From Victivallis vadensis (GTDB lineage Bacteria > Verrucomicrobiota > Lentisphaeria > Victivallales > Victivallaceae): 64,000 nucleotides of DNA. Shown here one piece after another: positions 51,333 through 60,962 of this stretch. The stretch spans positions 62,001 to 126,000 of the forward strand of contig NZ_QEKH01000008.1 in assembly GCF_003096415.1 (NCBI RefSeq), read 5' to 3'. The translations under genes and the position numbers were made by a program. Position 1 is the stretch's first letter; each line of letters starts with the position of its first letter. Under the pieces are notes generated by a model. That model ran no database searches and was not told where the DNA came from. It was given only the letters and a program-made list of their open reading frames with translations.

Positions 51333-51938
51333 CTACTTCTCCGCTTCCGGTAGCTCGCCGGCGGCGGTTTCCGCCTCGAACATCGCCCGAAGCGTCGCCA
51401 TATCCGGTGCGACTTTCCACGCGTCGGCAGCTTTCACGAAGTTCACATTTTCCCGAACCGCTTTCGGCTGCTCCCTGAATTTGCGTTCTGCATGTTTCGC
51501 AGCAGCCTGTACCGGAATCAATTCGCTCTGCGTAACGGAACCACTCTGATATTTCGTCTCCAAATCTTCTGCAACAGCCTGTTTATTCAGAAACTCAATC
51601 CAGGCTTCCGCAGCGCCCGGCTTCTCCGGCAGTCCCCGTTCCGCCCGCCAGAAAGCAAGACGCGCCAAAGCCGCATTCAACCGGCTCTGCTGCAATTCGT
51701 TCAGCGGCATGTTACCCGCTTTATAGCCCCCCTCCCTGACCTGCGCCAGCGACTCCAATAACTCGGCCTCCTGCCGCATCAGCGCCAGCACTTCGGCAGA
51801 AACCTGCCGTTCCTGCTGATTCCGCGCTCCACAGGGACAGCTTTCGGTTTTCAGGTTCACAATCGGTACGCTCAGGCAACCGTTCAACAGCAGAACTGCT
51901 CCGGAGGCGGCAAGGCCGATGATAAGTTTCTTCCACAT
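51333..51938 (-). CDS. Lipoprotein of unknown function
   Basis: A 201-residue lipoprotein with signal ending LLLNGC (Cys about 21). The mature part begins with a CPCG pair then a long charged helix region (ERQVSAEVLALMRQEAELLESLAQVREGG, KHAERKFREQPKAVREN) that looks like a coiled coil. The helical pattern with KAGNMPLNELQQSRLNAALARLAFWRAE recalls periplasmic helical parts of outer-membrane efflux (TolC-like) proteins, but it is too short for one. No family assigned. It lies behind RNase R (147 bases) on the same strand. Confidence 0.65.
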   Translation of the reverse strand: MWKKLIIGLAASGAVLLLNGCLSVPIVNLKTESCPCGARNQQERQVSAEVLALMRQEAELLESLAQVREGGYKAGNMPLNELQQSRLNAALARLAFWRAERGLPEKPGAAEAWIEFLNKQAVAEDLETKYQSGSVTQSELIPVQAAAKHAERKFREQPKAVRENVNFVKAADAWKVAPDMATLRAMFEAETAAGELPEAEK

Positions 51939-52085
51939 TGTAAGTTTCCCCTTTCGGATTCATCGGTTATATGAACGGGAAAAGCCTGCCGTCCGGAAAG
52001 TTGGCGCTGTATGCGTCAATCCCCCCGGCGACCGGCGTTTCCGCCCCGGAACCACGACCGGCAACGTGCCGACGCGGAATACCCG

Positions 52086-54068
52086 TCACCGCCCGGCAGG
52101 CACGAACACCGCGCTTCCCCGCACAAAGTCGATCGACGCCAGCCGCACCCGCATCGTTTTGCCGGGCTTCCACTCCGCGCTCTCCGCCTCCCGGCGGCGC
52201 GCGTGTTCGTTCTTGTAAGAGCTGCCCTTGAGCTGCTCATTCGGGATGAAGCCGTAGATGCCCAGCTCGCTCACATCCAGTTGCAAGCCCGCCGGAGTCA
52301 CCTTCGCAATCACCCCGTCGAAAGTCAGGTCGCCGCCCGCTTCGAGCTTCTCCTGCAAAAAGCGCAGCTTCAGCCGGTCGTTCGCGGCAAAGTAGGCGTT
52401 GTCGTTGTTCTCTTCCTTCGTCGAACAGTCCAGCGCCACCTTGGCAAGCGTCGCGGTGGATCTGGTCCGCGCCCCGGTGTCGTAGTTCCACAGCTGCTGG
52501 TGCACGATCAGGTCCGGATAGCGCCGGATCGGACTTGTGAAGTGACAATATCTCCCCTTCCCCAGCCCGAAGTGCAGCGCGGGCTTTTCCAGATAATACG
52601 CGCGCGGCAATGAACGGAGCAACTGGCTCAGGATGATCGGCCGCTTCGGATCGTCCGGCAGACTCTTCAGGAATGCGTTGCACGCCTTGCGGCTGGAAAG
52701 GTCGCCCGGCGTGATGCCGAACATCTCCTGCATATTCGCGGTGAACTCCTCGATCTTTTCCGCTTCCGGCTCCGGGTGGACCCGGTACAGCCCTGCCACA
52801 CTGATCTCGCCGAGCTGGGTTCCGACCGCCGAATTGGCCGCGAGCATGCACTCCTCGACCACGTTTTCGGATTCGCGCGGCACCTTGCTGACCAGCCCGA
52901 CGATCCTGTTGGTCTTTTCATCGCACAGAATCCGCACCTCCGGCAACGCCAGATCGATGAAATCCTCGGTCTTTTTGCGGTACGCCTGCATCTTGCGGGT
53001 GATTTCGACCAATTGTTTGAGTTTGGACTGCAAATTTTTCGACCAGTCCGCCGGGGCGGTGCCGTGATCGATGAATTCCTGCACCTCCTCGTAGTTCAGC
53101 CGGTGATCGACTTTGATCTTCGTATGGGCGCGGCGGAAACTCAGGATTTTCCCGCTTGACCGCTCCACCGTCAGGAACACCGTGTGCGCGTTGGAAACCT
53201 GCCCGGCCTGCAGGCTGATCCGGGCGGTCAGCGCGGCGGGCAGCATCGGCAGCGTCCGCCCCGGCAGATAGCAGCTGAAACTGCGCTTTTCCGCCTCCTT
53301 GTCGAACTTCGACTTCGGCGCGATGAACGCCGCCACATCGGAGATATGCACTCCGACGATCACTTCGGTACGCTTTTCGCCCGGCATGATCGACAGCGCG
53401 TCGTCGAAATCCTTCGCATCGATCGGGTCGAGCGTGACGGTCAGCTGTTTCGTGCAGTCCTCGCGCTCGATTTCACGCGGCACGATCTTCAGAGCTTCCT
53501 CGTTGTCGGCCTCGGAATAACGCGGGCACAGGTCGAATTCCGCCATCACCGCGTCGAGGTCGGCGGCGATTTCGCCAGCCTTGCCCATCGCGTCGGTGAT
53601 CGCCCCCTGCCAGCTGCCGCCTTCGCTGCCGAGCAGCTTGACCTTGACCCAGTCGCCGGGCTTCGCGCCGCGGCGGGAGCCGGTGATTTCGATATCGTCC
53701 GGCATGCGCCGGTTCAGCGGCTTGATCCTGCCGCCCTCCTGAAGTTCGCCGACGAACTCCTCACGGGCCCGTTTCAGCACCGCGACGATCTTCCCGGCGG
53801 GGCCGCGGCTGTCGCCCGGCACATCCTCGCGCGGCGGCAGGATCGCCACCTTGACCTCGTCGCCGTCCATCGCCTCTCCGACAAACTGCGGCGGGATGAA
53901 AATGTCGTCGGGATGCCGCCCCGCCTCGTCGGCAGGCAGCGCCACAAATCCGAATCCGGTCGGCGTGACCGTGAGTTTTCCTTCGACCGTATCGACGATC
54001 CGCTCCGCCTTGCGGCGCTTCACCCGCTCCGCAATCCGGTGCAGGCGTTTTTTCTTTTCTTTTTTCAT
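52086..54068 (-). CDS. rnr: Ribonuclease R
   Basis: A 660-residue 3'-5' exoribonuclease that degrades structured RNA. An N-terminal cold-shock domain (VTPTGFGFVALPADEAGRHPDDIFIPP) is followed by the RNB catalytic domain with TLDPIDAKDFDDALSI (the acidic metal-binding set) and RYCHFTSPIRRYPDLIVHQ, then a C-terminal S1 domain (FDGVIAKVTPAGLQLDVSELGIYGFIP). Compared with E. coli RNase R it lacks the extra N-terminal helix-turn-helix and the long Lys-rich tail. It is single-gene in orientation; panB diverges from it. Confidence 0.95.
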   Translation of the reverse strand: MKKEKKKRLHRIAERVKRRKAERIVDTVEGKLTVTPTGFGFVALPADEAGRHPDDIFIPPQFVGEAMDGDEVKVAILPPREDVPGDSRGPAGKIVAVLKRAREEFVGELQEGGRIKPLNRRMPDDIEITGSRRGAKPGDWVKVKLLGSEGGSWQGAITDAMGKAGEIAADLDAVMAEFDLCPRYSEADNEEALKIVPREIEREDCTKQLTVTLDPIDAKDFDDALSIMPGEKRTEVIVGVHISDVAAFIAPKSKFDKEAEKRSFSCYLPGRTLPMLPAALTARISLQAGQVSNAHTVFLTVERSSGKILSFRRAHTKIKVDHRLNYEEVQEFIDHGTAPADWSKNLQSKLKQLVEITRKMQAYRKKTEDFIDLALPEVRILCDEKTNRIVGLVSKVPRESENVVEECMLAANSAVGTQLGEISVAGLYRVHPEPEAEKIEEFTANMQEMFGITPGDLSSRKACNAFLKSLPDDPKRPIILSQLLRSLPRAYYLEKPALHFGLGKGRYCHFTSPIRRYPDLIVHQQLWNYDTGARTRSTATLAKVALDCSTKEENNDNAYFAANDRLKLRFLQEKLEAGGDLTFDGVIAKVTPAGLQLDVSELGIYGFIPNEQLKGSSYKNEHARRREAESAEWKPGKTMRVRLASIDFVRGSAVFVPAGR

Positions 54069-54144
54069 GGTATGGTATTCTCCTCATAAAACAGGTTCTT
54101 CACTATAGAAAGATACCATCATCCCCCGCAAATACAAGGCTCAA

Positions 54145-54173
54145 TTGAAAAAAACTCCCGCCGCATGTATATT
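54145..54173 (+). promoter_or_regulatory. panB promoter
   Basis: TTGAAA (54145-54150), 17-base spacer, TATATT (54168-54173). Confidence 0.68.
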
Positions 54174-54215
54174 AAATAACTGAAAATCAACACTTCGACA
54201 AGGAGGGCCGTCCCC

Positions 54216-55025
54216 ATGAGCAATAAAACCAAAGTCAATGTCAGCGCCTACCGCAAACGCAAGGAAGCCGGAGAAAAGATCGTGATGATCACCGCTTACG
54301 ACGCCCCCGGAGCCGCCGCCGCGTTCGCCGCCGGCATCGACATGCTGCTGGTCGGCGATTCGATGGCGATGACCGTGCTCGGCTACCGCAACACTCTGCC
54401 GCTGAGCATGGATGAAGCGATCTTCCATACGCAGGCGGTCCGGCGCGGCGCTCCCGATGCGTTCGTGATCTTCGACATGCCCTTCATGAGCTATCAGGTC
54501 AGCATGGAAGAGGCGCTGCGCAACGCCGGGCGCGCGATCAAGGAGGCCGGGGCCGACGCGGTCAAGCTCGAAGGAGGAGCCGAGCTCAATCCGCTGATCT
54601 CCCGGCTGGTTGACGCCGGAATCCCGGTGATGGCCCACATCGGCCTGCTGCCGCAGCGCATCCAGACCAGCGGCACCTACCGCGTGACCGGGCGCACCCC
54701 CGAAGCCGCCGCCAAGCTGCTCGACGATGCCAGAGCGGTCGAAGCGGCCGGAGCTTTCGCGGTGGTGCTCGAATGCATGCCCGCCGACCTCGGCGGCGAA
54801 CTCTCACGGGCGTTGGCCATCCCGACCATCGGAATCGGTTCCGGCGTGCAGTGCGACGGACAGATTCAGGTGCTGAATGACGTGCTCGGGCTTTTCGAGG
54901 ATTTCACCCCCAAACACTCCCGCCGCTACGCCGAACTCGGCCGGATCACCCGCGAAGCCCTGCAAAGTTATGCGAACGACGTGCGCAACGGCAGCTTCCC
55001 CGGCCCCGAAAATTCCTTTCAATAA
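54216..55025 (+). CDS. panB: 3-methyl-2-oxobutanoate hydroxymethyltransferase
   Basis: The first step of the pantoate branch of CoA synthesis: adds a hydroxymethyl group from methylene-tetrahydrofolate to alpha-ketoisovalerate. The 269 residues match PanB: MITAYDAPGAAAAFAAGIDMLLVGDS (metal-binding Asp in VGDS), MPFMSYQVS, AVKLEGG, VMAHIGLLPQ, and the catalytic Glu in VVLECMPADL. AGGAGG stands before the ATG. It has its own promoter and is not adjacent to panC; panD is 30 kb away in this window. The next gene is convergent, 18 bases on. Confidence 0.96.
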   Translation: MSNKTKVNVSAYRKRKEAGEKIVMITAYDAPGAAAAFAAGIDMLLVGDSMAMTVLGYRNTLPLSMDEAIFHTQAVRRGAPDAFVIFDMPFMSYQVSMEEALRNAGRAIKEAGADAVKLEGGAELNPLISRLVDAGIPVMAHIGLLPQRIQTSGTYRVTGRTPEAAAKLLDDARAVEAAGAFAVVLECMPADLGGELSRALAIPTIGIGSGVQCDGQIQVLNDVLGLFEDFTPKHSRRYAELGRITREALQSYANDVRNGSFPGPENSFQ

Positions 55026-55043
55026 TCCACGGAAATCCGGTAT

Positions 55044-56024
55044 TCAGGAAACGGTATCCGCCTTCTTTCCCGGAGCGGCCGCGGAATTTCCGCTGATCCA
55101 GTGAGGCGGGATGATCACATCCCGCACCTCCCTTACGCCGGCGATCTGGTCAAGCAGAAGTTTCGCCGCATTTGCGGCAATTTCGGAAAAATTCTGCATC
55201 ACGCCGGAGAGAACCGGCCAGGCGAAACAGCGGAACTGCGGCGACATCCAGCTCATGACCGAAACCTCCTCCGGTACGCGCCTGCCCAGCACACGCAAAG
55301 CGTAAAGCAGCTCCAGCCCCGCATCCTCGCCGTTCCCGATAAACGCGGTGACTCCCTGATCCAGCAGCGGTTTGATCAACGCCGCCAGTTCATCCCCCTC
55401 CGAACGGGCGGCGATAAAATCATCGCGCAAACCATGCGCTCTCATCACCTGCTGAAACACATTCAAACGTGTTTCATAATACTGGTTCGCTCCGGAGCAA
55501 CTGCCGGGCCACAGAAACCAGCCGAAAATGCCGATTTTACGATGTCCCAGTCCGATCAGGTACTCCGTCATCCTCCGGATTCCGTCGCCATCATCGTTCA
55601 TCACCGAACAGATGCCGTCAAAATGGGCAGCGCTTGTATTGATGCAAACCAGCGGAATGGTATACTGCTTTCCCCAGTAGCGTTCCAATCCGTCAAAAAC
55701 CATCATGGAGATGACGCCCGCAACGCTGCGATCCTCAATCAGCTCCACTCCATGCCTGTCGGTCAGTTCAAGGGTGTAACCGGCGCTCCGGAGAATCTGC
55801 GCCAGCGGAGCGACCGCGTGATCGTAATAAATGGAAGGGACCAGCGATTCGCAGATCAGGAAAATGCGCGACGAAGAAGTGCGATATCCCAGCTCCCGGG
55901 CAGCGGCCGCAATCTTCCGGCGAACAGTCGGCCTTACGTTTACGGCATTGGAAAGAGCCCGCGACACCGTGGAAACGGAGTATCCCGTCATCCCGGCAAT
56001 ATCTTTCAGAGAGGATGCCATCAT
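55044..56024 (-). CDS. LacI family transcriptional regulator
   Basis: A 326-residue regulator with helix-turn-helix MASSLKDIAGMTGYSVSTVSRALSNAVNVRPTVRRKI and a periplasmic-binding-like sensor (SRIFLICESLVPSIYYDHAVAPL, RKIGIFGWFLWPGS). ATG 56024 or the adjacent ATG 56021 starts the HTH. It is divergent from a pilin gene; the 350-base space between them holds a good promoter for the pilin (56175-56203) and an inverted repeat TGCAAAA/TTTTGCA (56122-56144) closer to this gene that may serve as an operator. Confidence 0.92.
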   Translation of the reverse strand: MMASSLKDIAGMTGYSVSTVSRALSNAVNVRPTVRRKIAAAARELGYRTSSSRIFLICESLVPSIYYDHAVAPLAQILRSAGYTLELTDRHGVELIEDRSVAGVISMMVFDGLERYWGKQYTIPLVCINTSAAHFDGICSVMNDDGDGIRRMTEYLIGLGHRKIGIFGWFLWPGSCSGANQYYETRLNVFQQVMRAHGLRDDFIAARSEGDELAALIKPLLDQGVTAFIGNGEDAGLELLYALRVLGRRVPEEVSVMSWMSPQFRCFAWPVLSGVMQNFSEIAANAAKLLLDQIAGVREVRDVIIPPHWISGNSAAAPGKKADTVS

Positions 56025-56121
56025 CAATTCCCGCAACTATCGATAAATCCAGATCTTCCGGTACAATACACGGTCTTGCCTCTTTTGCAATATCCGGCGG
56101 CGGACCGATGGGAAAATTTTC

Positions 56122-56144
56122 TGCAAAAGTTTTCATTTTTTGCA
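56122..56144. promoter_or_regulatory. Possible operator between LacI and the pilin gene
   Basis: Arms TGCAAAA/TTTTGCA separated by nine bases, between the two divergent starts in an A/T-rich stretch. Only its position and symmetry suggest a role. Confidence 0.4.
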
Positions 56145-56174
56145 TTTTATCGCAAGACTTTCTCCCGATTTTCA

Positions 56175-56203
56175 TTGTTTCCGCACGGGAAATATGGTAT
56201 AAT
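56175..56203 (+). promoter_or_regulatory. Promoter of the pilin/GH110-like unit with internal palindrome
   Basis: TTGTTT (56175-56180), 17-base spacer, TATAAT (56198-56203). TTTCCGCACGGGAAA (56178-56192) overlaps the spacer as an imperfect palindrome, a good place for a repressor. Confidence 0.65.
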
Positions 56204-56374
56204 TAAAAAGCGAAAAGAGCGACAGGGAAACGAAATACAACCTGGGCAGGCAAAACCGGATTTCCGGAAAACGGCTTCCGGAAGAAGGAGGAATCATGAA
56301 GTAAAACACCCCGTATATCAATCGAGTTGAATATTGACCGCATACATTTAACCGAGTAAAAAATGGAGTTTTTC

Positions 56375-57124
56375 ATGAACAGGAATTTTTCTCATTTCAC
56401 CCTTATAGAATTGCTCGTTGTGATAGCAATCATAGCAATTCTCGCGGGAATGCTGCTGCCGGCGCTGAATCAGGCACGGGAGAAAAGCCGCGCAATCTCA
56501 TGCGTCAACAACAAAAAACAGACAATGCTGGCCCAAGTACAGTACGGCGATGACTATGACGGGATTTACCTTGTAAGGTCCGAAGCCTACGGGTGGGGTT
56601 TCCCGGTAAAATGGAATATGATCCTGACCGGATTCAAGCCGAATCCGGACAGATTCGAGGGAGCTTACACGACTCCGGCGACTCTGCTTTGCCCATCCGC
56701 GCTTCAATCCGTATCGGTTGCCAGAGCCGTGAAATTCGAAGACATCCTCGGCTTCTATACGAACAGCACCTACGGCATGGACATCAGCGGCGCCCCCACC
56801 GGAGAGCGCGCCGAAAAACTGGGAAATTATCTGATCAACGACAATTACAGCCCCTGCGTCCTCAACGCCAAGCGAATGAGGGCCCCGACGGAAACCGTCA
56901 TTTTCGCCGATTCGCAATCGGCGTTTGAGGGGCCCGGATTCAGCCATTTCGGATTCCGCTTCAATGAACAGTTTGAAGGGACCGCCATTACCGAAACGCA
57001 TTCCGGCCGTTCCTCCGTTGCGTTCGCGGATGGCCATGCCGGGCTGGCATCCGGCAGAGAACTGCAGCAATCCGCCTATAATCTCCAGTACTGGTACAAT
57101 TCCGGGCTGAACGCCGCCAACTGA
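56375..57124 (+). CDS. H-x9-DG prepilin-like protein
   Basis: A 249-residue pseudopilin with a short leader MNRNFSH, signal [33 protein letters not shown] and C-terminal motif [19 protein letters not shown] stands 8 bases before ATG 56375; an earlier in-frame ATG at 56363 overlaps that site. The codons of the signal (ATA, CTT and GTT rich) match the copy in the pilin at 20.8 kb more than the rest of the gene does. It precedes a secreted beta-helix gene by 18 bases. Confidence 0.9.
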   Translation: MNRNFSHFTLIELLVVIAIIAILAGMLLPALNQAREKSRAISCVNNKKQTMLAQVQYGDDYDGIYLVRSEAYGWGFPVKWNMILTGFKPNPDRFEGAYTTPATLLCPSALQSVSVARAVKFEDILGFYTNSTYGMDISGAPTGERAEKLGNYLINDNYSPCVLNAKRMRAPTETVIFADSQSAFEGPGFSHFGFRFNEQFEGTAITETHSGRSSVAFADGHAGLASGRELQQSAYNLQYWYNSGLNAAN

Positions 57125-57142
57125 CAACCGAGGACTTCTTCG

Positions 57143-58897
57143 ATGAAAACATTACTCTCTTTGCTGGCCGTCGCGGCCGCCGCCGGAGTTTTTGCCCTTG
57201 ATATTCAGAAATTCGTTTCAGACGCAGCCCGAAGCGGCGCCGATAAAGCGGTGATCCCGGAAGGCGTCTACCGCATCAAAGCGCCGGACCAGGCCGCAGA
57301 CCATCTTATCTTCAGAAACCTGAACGACTTCGTAATCGACTGCTCCGGCTCCACCTTTATTTTTGAAAGCGATTTCAAAACCGGTCTTGCTTTTCAGGGC
57401 TGCCGCAACCTTACATTCCGCAACGCAACACTCGTCAATCGGATACCGCCGTTCGCGCAGGGCAGCATCGTCAGGGTTTCCGCCGACTGCCGGCAGATCG
57501 ACGTAAAACCGCACGACGGGTACTCCACCGAAATCGCCCCGGGCTATGTGCCCAATGTCCTCAACGTCTTCGACCCGGTGGAACGCCGCATGAAAAAGAA
57601 CCTTAAAATGGTGATTTACGGAGTGACGGAACCGGTTTCGCCGAATCTGATAAGATTTCATATCAACGAAAATGAAATCAGGCCGAATACCGTCTTCCCC
57701 GGCGACATGATCGTCTGGCGCCGCCACGAAGGACACGAAGTCGCCGTTCAAGGCTGCGAAAAACTGAAGTTCACCGGCGTGACGATCAAAAACGCCAAAG
57801 GAGCGGCCGTACTGGAATTCGGCGGCGAGGGAGGCAACTATTACAATTATACCGTGACTTACGCCCCGGCCCCGGAAGGAGCGATACAGCGCCCGCTGCT
57901 CTCCGGTTCCGCCGACGGTTTCATGAGCCTGGGGGTCAAACACGGGCCGACACTGGAAAACTGCCTGTTCGAAGGGCTGCACGACGATGCGGTCAACATC
58001 GCTTCCAGACTTTATTTCGTGTTGGAACGTTCCGGCAATTCGATCGTGATTGCCGCCCAGCATCTCGTCGCATACAACGGTGACGAAATCGGCTTTTACG
58101 ATTTCGGCCTGATGAAGACCGGAAGCGCCCGAATCACCTCCATCGAACAGCTTACGGACTATCAGGAACCCGCGGAAGCATACAAATACCGCAGCATCGC
58201 CTATCCGGCCCCCGGCGCACACCCGGTTTACCGGCTGACCTTCGACCGGGATACGCCGGCAGTACAGCCGGGAAACTACATTTCGAATCTTTCCCGGCAC
58301 GGCGACGGCTTTGCCGTCCGCAACTGCACGTTCAAGAACAAGCGGGGGCGCGGCTGCCTGATCCGGGCTTCCGGCGTGATTGAAAACAACCTGTTCGAAG
58401 ACATTCTCGGAGCGGCGGTCGATGTGATGCCGGAGTTCTACAGTTTCAGCGAAGGCCCCTACACTGAAAACCTGACTGTACGCAACAATGTTTTCCGGGC
58501 CTGCAACCGGGGCAACTGCCTGAGCTGGACCGGTACGCTGAATGTCTACAACTGGGCGGGCCGTTACGTGCCCCTCGGAAAACACGGCGAAGGACACCGG
58601 AACATCCTGATCGAAAACAACCGCTTCGAATACAACGACGGCCCGAATATCGTCCTCTCCACCGCGGAAGATGTGACGATCCGGAACAACCGGTTCATCG
58701 CTCCGATGACGGACCGGAGCCTCAGCTCTCCTGTCGGCGGCCTGGACTGCGATGCCCTGATCTGGGCGATTCATACCCGGAACCTGAAACTTTCCGGCAA
58801 TACTGTCCAAAGCCCGGGGCCGTTCCTGAAAAAACAGTTCGCAGCCGGCCCCGGCGTCAGCGTAAGCGGCCTCGCTGATTCAATCGGCAAAAAGTAA
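57143..58897 (+). CDS. Secreted GH110-like beta-helix glycosidase
   Basis: A 584-residue exported protein (signal KTLLSLLAVAAAAGVFA). A right-handed beta-helix is seen throughout (DFVIDCSGSTFIFESDF, LTFRNATLVNR, VIENNLFEDILGAAVDVMPEF, ILIENNRFEYNDGPNIVLS). GSADGFMSLGVKHGPTLENCLFEGLHDDAVNI closely follows the core of GH110 alpha-1,3-galactosidases, with the acidic HDDAVN. It therefore probably removes terminal alpha-galactose from a host or plant glycan outside the cytoplasm. It is between the pilin and a DUF4434 gene in one unit. Confidence 0.78.
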   Translation: MKTLLSLLAVAAAAGVFALDIQKFVSDAARSGADKAVIPEGVYRIKAPDQAADHLIFRNLNDFVIDCSGSTFIFESDFKTGLAFQGCRNLTFRNATLVNRIPPFAQGSIVRVSADCRQIDVKPHDGYSTEIAPGYVPNVLNVFDPVERRMKKNLKMVIYGVTEPVSPNLIRFHINENEIRPNTVFPGDMIVWRRHEGHEVAVQGCEKLKFTGVTIKNAKGAAVLEFGGEGGNYYNYTVTYAPAPEGAIQRPLLSGSADGFMSLGVKHGPTLENCLFEGLHDDAVNIASRLYFVLERSGNSIVIAAQHLVAYNGDEIGFYDFGLMKTGSARITSIEQLTDYQEPAEAYKYRSIAYPAPGAHPVYRLTFDRDTPAVQPGNYISNLSRHGDGFAVRNCTFKNKRGRGCLIRASGVIENNLFEDILGAAVDVMPEFYSFSEGPYTENLTVRNNVFRACNRGNCLSWTGTLNVYNWAGRYVPLGKHGEGHRNILIENNRFEYNDGPNIVLSTAEDVTIRNNRFIAPMTDRSLSSPVGGLDCDALIWAIHTRNLKLSGNTVQSPGPFLKKQFAAGPGVSVSGLADSIGKK

Positions 58898-58959
58898 AAC
58901 TGCATCCGGCAGAATTCGATCCATCGCGATCTTCTCCTCTCAATCACAGGATTCAAATA

Positions 58960-59886
58960 ATGAAAATAACCGGAACTTTCTTGGATGAAATCTCGTATGA
59001 CATTCCGCACCAGAACTGGGGGCGGCGGGAGTGGCGGCGGGATTTCCTGAATATGCGCTCCATCGGAATCGACACCGTGATCATGATCCGGTGCGGCCTC
59101 AAACAGTGGCTGACCTATCCCTCGGAAATATTGATGCGGCGCCAGAACTGTTACCGACCTGTGGCGGATCTGGTTGAAATGTTTCTCGAACTTTCGGACG
59201 AGCTGGGCATGAAATTCTTTTTCGGCACTTACGACTCCTGGTGTCACTGGCATTCGGACCATCCGGAAAAGGAGCTGGAGCTCAATCTCCAGGTAGTGGA
59301 GGAAGCCTGGCTCCGTTACGGACATCATAAATCGTTTGCGGGCTGGTATCTGTCGCAGGAGATCAGCCGGGGCAGAAAAAGCGTGGCGACCCTCTACCGG
59401 GAACTCGGCAGATGCTGCAAGGAAGTGTCGGGCGGGCTGCCGGTATTGATCTCTCCGCTGATCGACGGCGTCAAGGAGAACCGGAAGCAATCCATTTCCC
59501 TCGAAGACCATCAGCGAGAATGGGATGAAATGTTTTCACTGATCCGCGACGGCGTCGACACTGTCGCGTTTCAGGACGGGCATTGCGAATTTCACGAGTT
59601 GAGCGACTATCTGGCCGTCAACCGCCAGCTGGCGGAAAAGTACGGCATCGAATGCTGGAGCAACTGCGAAAGTTTCGACCGCGACATGCCGATCCGTTTT
59701 CTGCCGATCAAATGGGAAAAAATGCGTTTCAAGCTGCGAGCGGCGGAAGCCGCCGGAGTCCGGAAAGTGATCACTTTCGAGTTTTCCCATTTCATGAGCC
59801 CGAACTCCGTTTACGGCGCGGCAGGCAATCTGTACCACCGCTATTGCGAAGAGTACGGCATCAGCACCGCAATGCCGGAAAACTGA
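58960..59886 (+). CDS. DUF4434 TIM-barrel protein
   Basis: A 308-residue protein without a signal peptide. The N-terminus KITGTFLDEISYDIPHQNWGRREWRRDFLNMRSIGIDTVIMIR is that of DUF4434, a TIM-barrel family related to glycoside hydrolases. Acidic residues in FAGWYLSQEISRG and VDTVAFQDGHCEFHEL could be catalytic. It ends in a 14-base-pair terminator. It is the third gene of the LacI-associated set after the GH110-like gene. Substrate unknown. Confidence 0.8.
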   Translation: MKITGTFLDEISYDIPHQNWGRREWRRDFLNMRSIGIDTVIMIRCGLKQWLTYPSEILMRRQNCYRPVADLVEMFLELSDELGMKFFFGTYDSWCHWHSDHPEKELELNLQVVEEAWLRYGHHKSFAGWYLSQEISRGRKSVATLYRELGRCCKEVSGGLPVLISPLIDGVKENRKQSISLEDHQREWDEMFSLIRDGVDTVAFQDGHCEFHELSDYLAVNRQLAEKYGIECWSNCESFDRDMPIRFLPIKWEKMRFKLRAAEAAGVRKVITFEFSHFMSPNSVYGAAGNLYHRYCEEYGISTAMPEN

Positions 59887-59893
59887 TCCAGTC

Positions 59894-59937
59894 GGGGCTG
59901 TTGCAAAGCCATGTGAGGTTTTGCAACAGCCCCTTTT
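59894..59937 (+). terminator. Terminator behind DUF4434
   Basis: Perfect 14-base arms GGGGCTGTTGCAAA/TTTGCAACAGCCCC with a 12-base loop, followed by four T. It sits between convergent units and may act for both. Confidence 0.92.
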
Positions 59938-59951
59938 GAACCGCAGAGCGG

Positions 59952-60950
59952 TTACTTCGCCTGGGAGACCGCGACCGCGACGGCGACGGAAGCGCCGACC
60001 ATCGGGTTGTTGCCCATACCGATCAGGCCCATCATTTCGACGTGGGCCGGAACGCTCGAAGAACCCGCGAACTGCGCATCGCCGTGCATACGGCCCATGG
60101 TGTCGGTCATGCCGTAGGAGGCCGGGCCGGCAGCCATGTTGTCCGGGTGCAGGGTACGGCCGGTGCCGCCGCCGGAGGCGACGCTGAAGTACTTGCGGCC
60201 GTGTTCGATCGCCCACTTCTTGTAGGTGCCGGCGACCGGATGCTGGAAACGGGTCGGGTTGGTCGAGTTACCGGTGATGGAAACGTCGACGCCTTCCTTG
60301 ATCATCACCGCGACGCCTTCGGAAACATCGTCCGCGCCGTAGCACTTCACCGCGGCCTTCGGGCCGTTGGAGAACGCCTTTTCGCAGACGATCTTGAGGT
60401 CGCCGGTGTAGTAGTCATACTCGGTTTCGACATAGGTGAAGCCGTTGATGCGGCTGATGATGTACGCGGCGTCCTTGCCGAGGCCGTTCAGGATCACGCG
60501 GAGCGGCTCCTTGCGGACCTTGTTGGCGGTCTTGGCGATGCCGATCGCGCCTTCGGCGGCCGCGAACGATTCGTGGCCGGCGAGGAAGCAGAAGCACTTG
60601 GTCTCTTCGCGCAGCAGCATCGCGGCGAGGTTGCCGTGGCCGAGGCCGACTTCACGCGAATCGGCGACAGAACCCGGAATGCAGAACGCCTGCAGGCCGA
60701 TGCCGATGTTTTCCGCCGCTTCGGCGGCGTCTTTGGAACCCTTCTTGAACGCGATGGCCGCGCCGAGGGTGTAGGCCCAGACGGCGTTTTCAAACGCGAT
60801 GGGCTGGACGCCCTTTACGATTTCCTCGACGTTCACGCCCTTGGAGAGGCAGAGGTCGCGGGCGGCTTCGAGCGATTCGATGCCGTACTCTTTCAGCGCC
60901 TTTTCGATTTTCGCGATCCGGCGTTCATATCCTTCAAATTGCACGCTCAT
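59952..60950 (-). CDS. GGGtGRT protein
   Basis: A 332-residue cytoplasmic protein with the defining sequence SVASGGGTGRTLHPDNMAAG and the conserved YGMTDTMGRMHGDAQFAGSS. The N-terminal part is a helical segment (FEGYERRIAKIEKALKEYGIESLEAARDLC). It belongs to a family named after the GGGtGRT motif; no biochemical function is known. It follows the Fe-S scaffold-like gene by 12 bases on the same strand, a pairing that is characteristic for both families. Codon use is strongly biased, as in highly expressed genes. Confidence 0.93.
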   Translation of the reverse strand: MSVQFEGYERRIAKIEKALKEYGIESLEAARDLCLSKGVNVEEIVKGVQPIAFENAVWAYTLGAAIAFKKGSKDAAEAAENIGIGLQAFCIPGSVADSREVGLGHGNLAAMLLREETKCFCFLAGHESFAAAEGAIGIAKTANKVRKEPLRVILNGLGKDAAYIISRINGFTYVETEYDYYTGDLKIVCEKAFSNGPKAAVKCYGADDVSEGVAVMIKEGVDVSITGNSTNPTRFQHPVAGTYKKWAIEHGRKYFSVASGGGTGRTLHPDNMAAGPASYGMTDTMGRMHGDAQFAGSSSVPAHVEMMGLIGMGNNPMVGASVAVAVAVSQAK

Positions 60951-60962
60951 GATGTGAACTCC

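Noticed and set aside
51492-51761. Plus-strand frame opposite the lipoprotein gene
   Set aside because: No ribosome-binding site and a composition expected of an antisense frame; the lipoprotein on the minus strand has a lipobox and a proper start.
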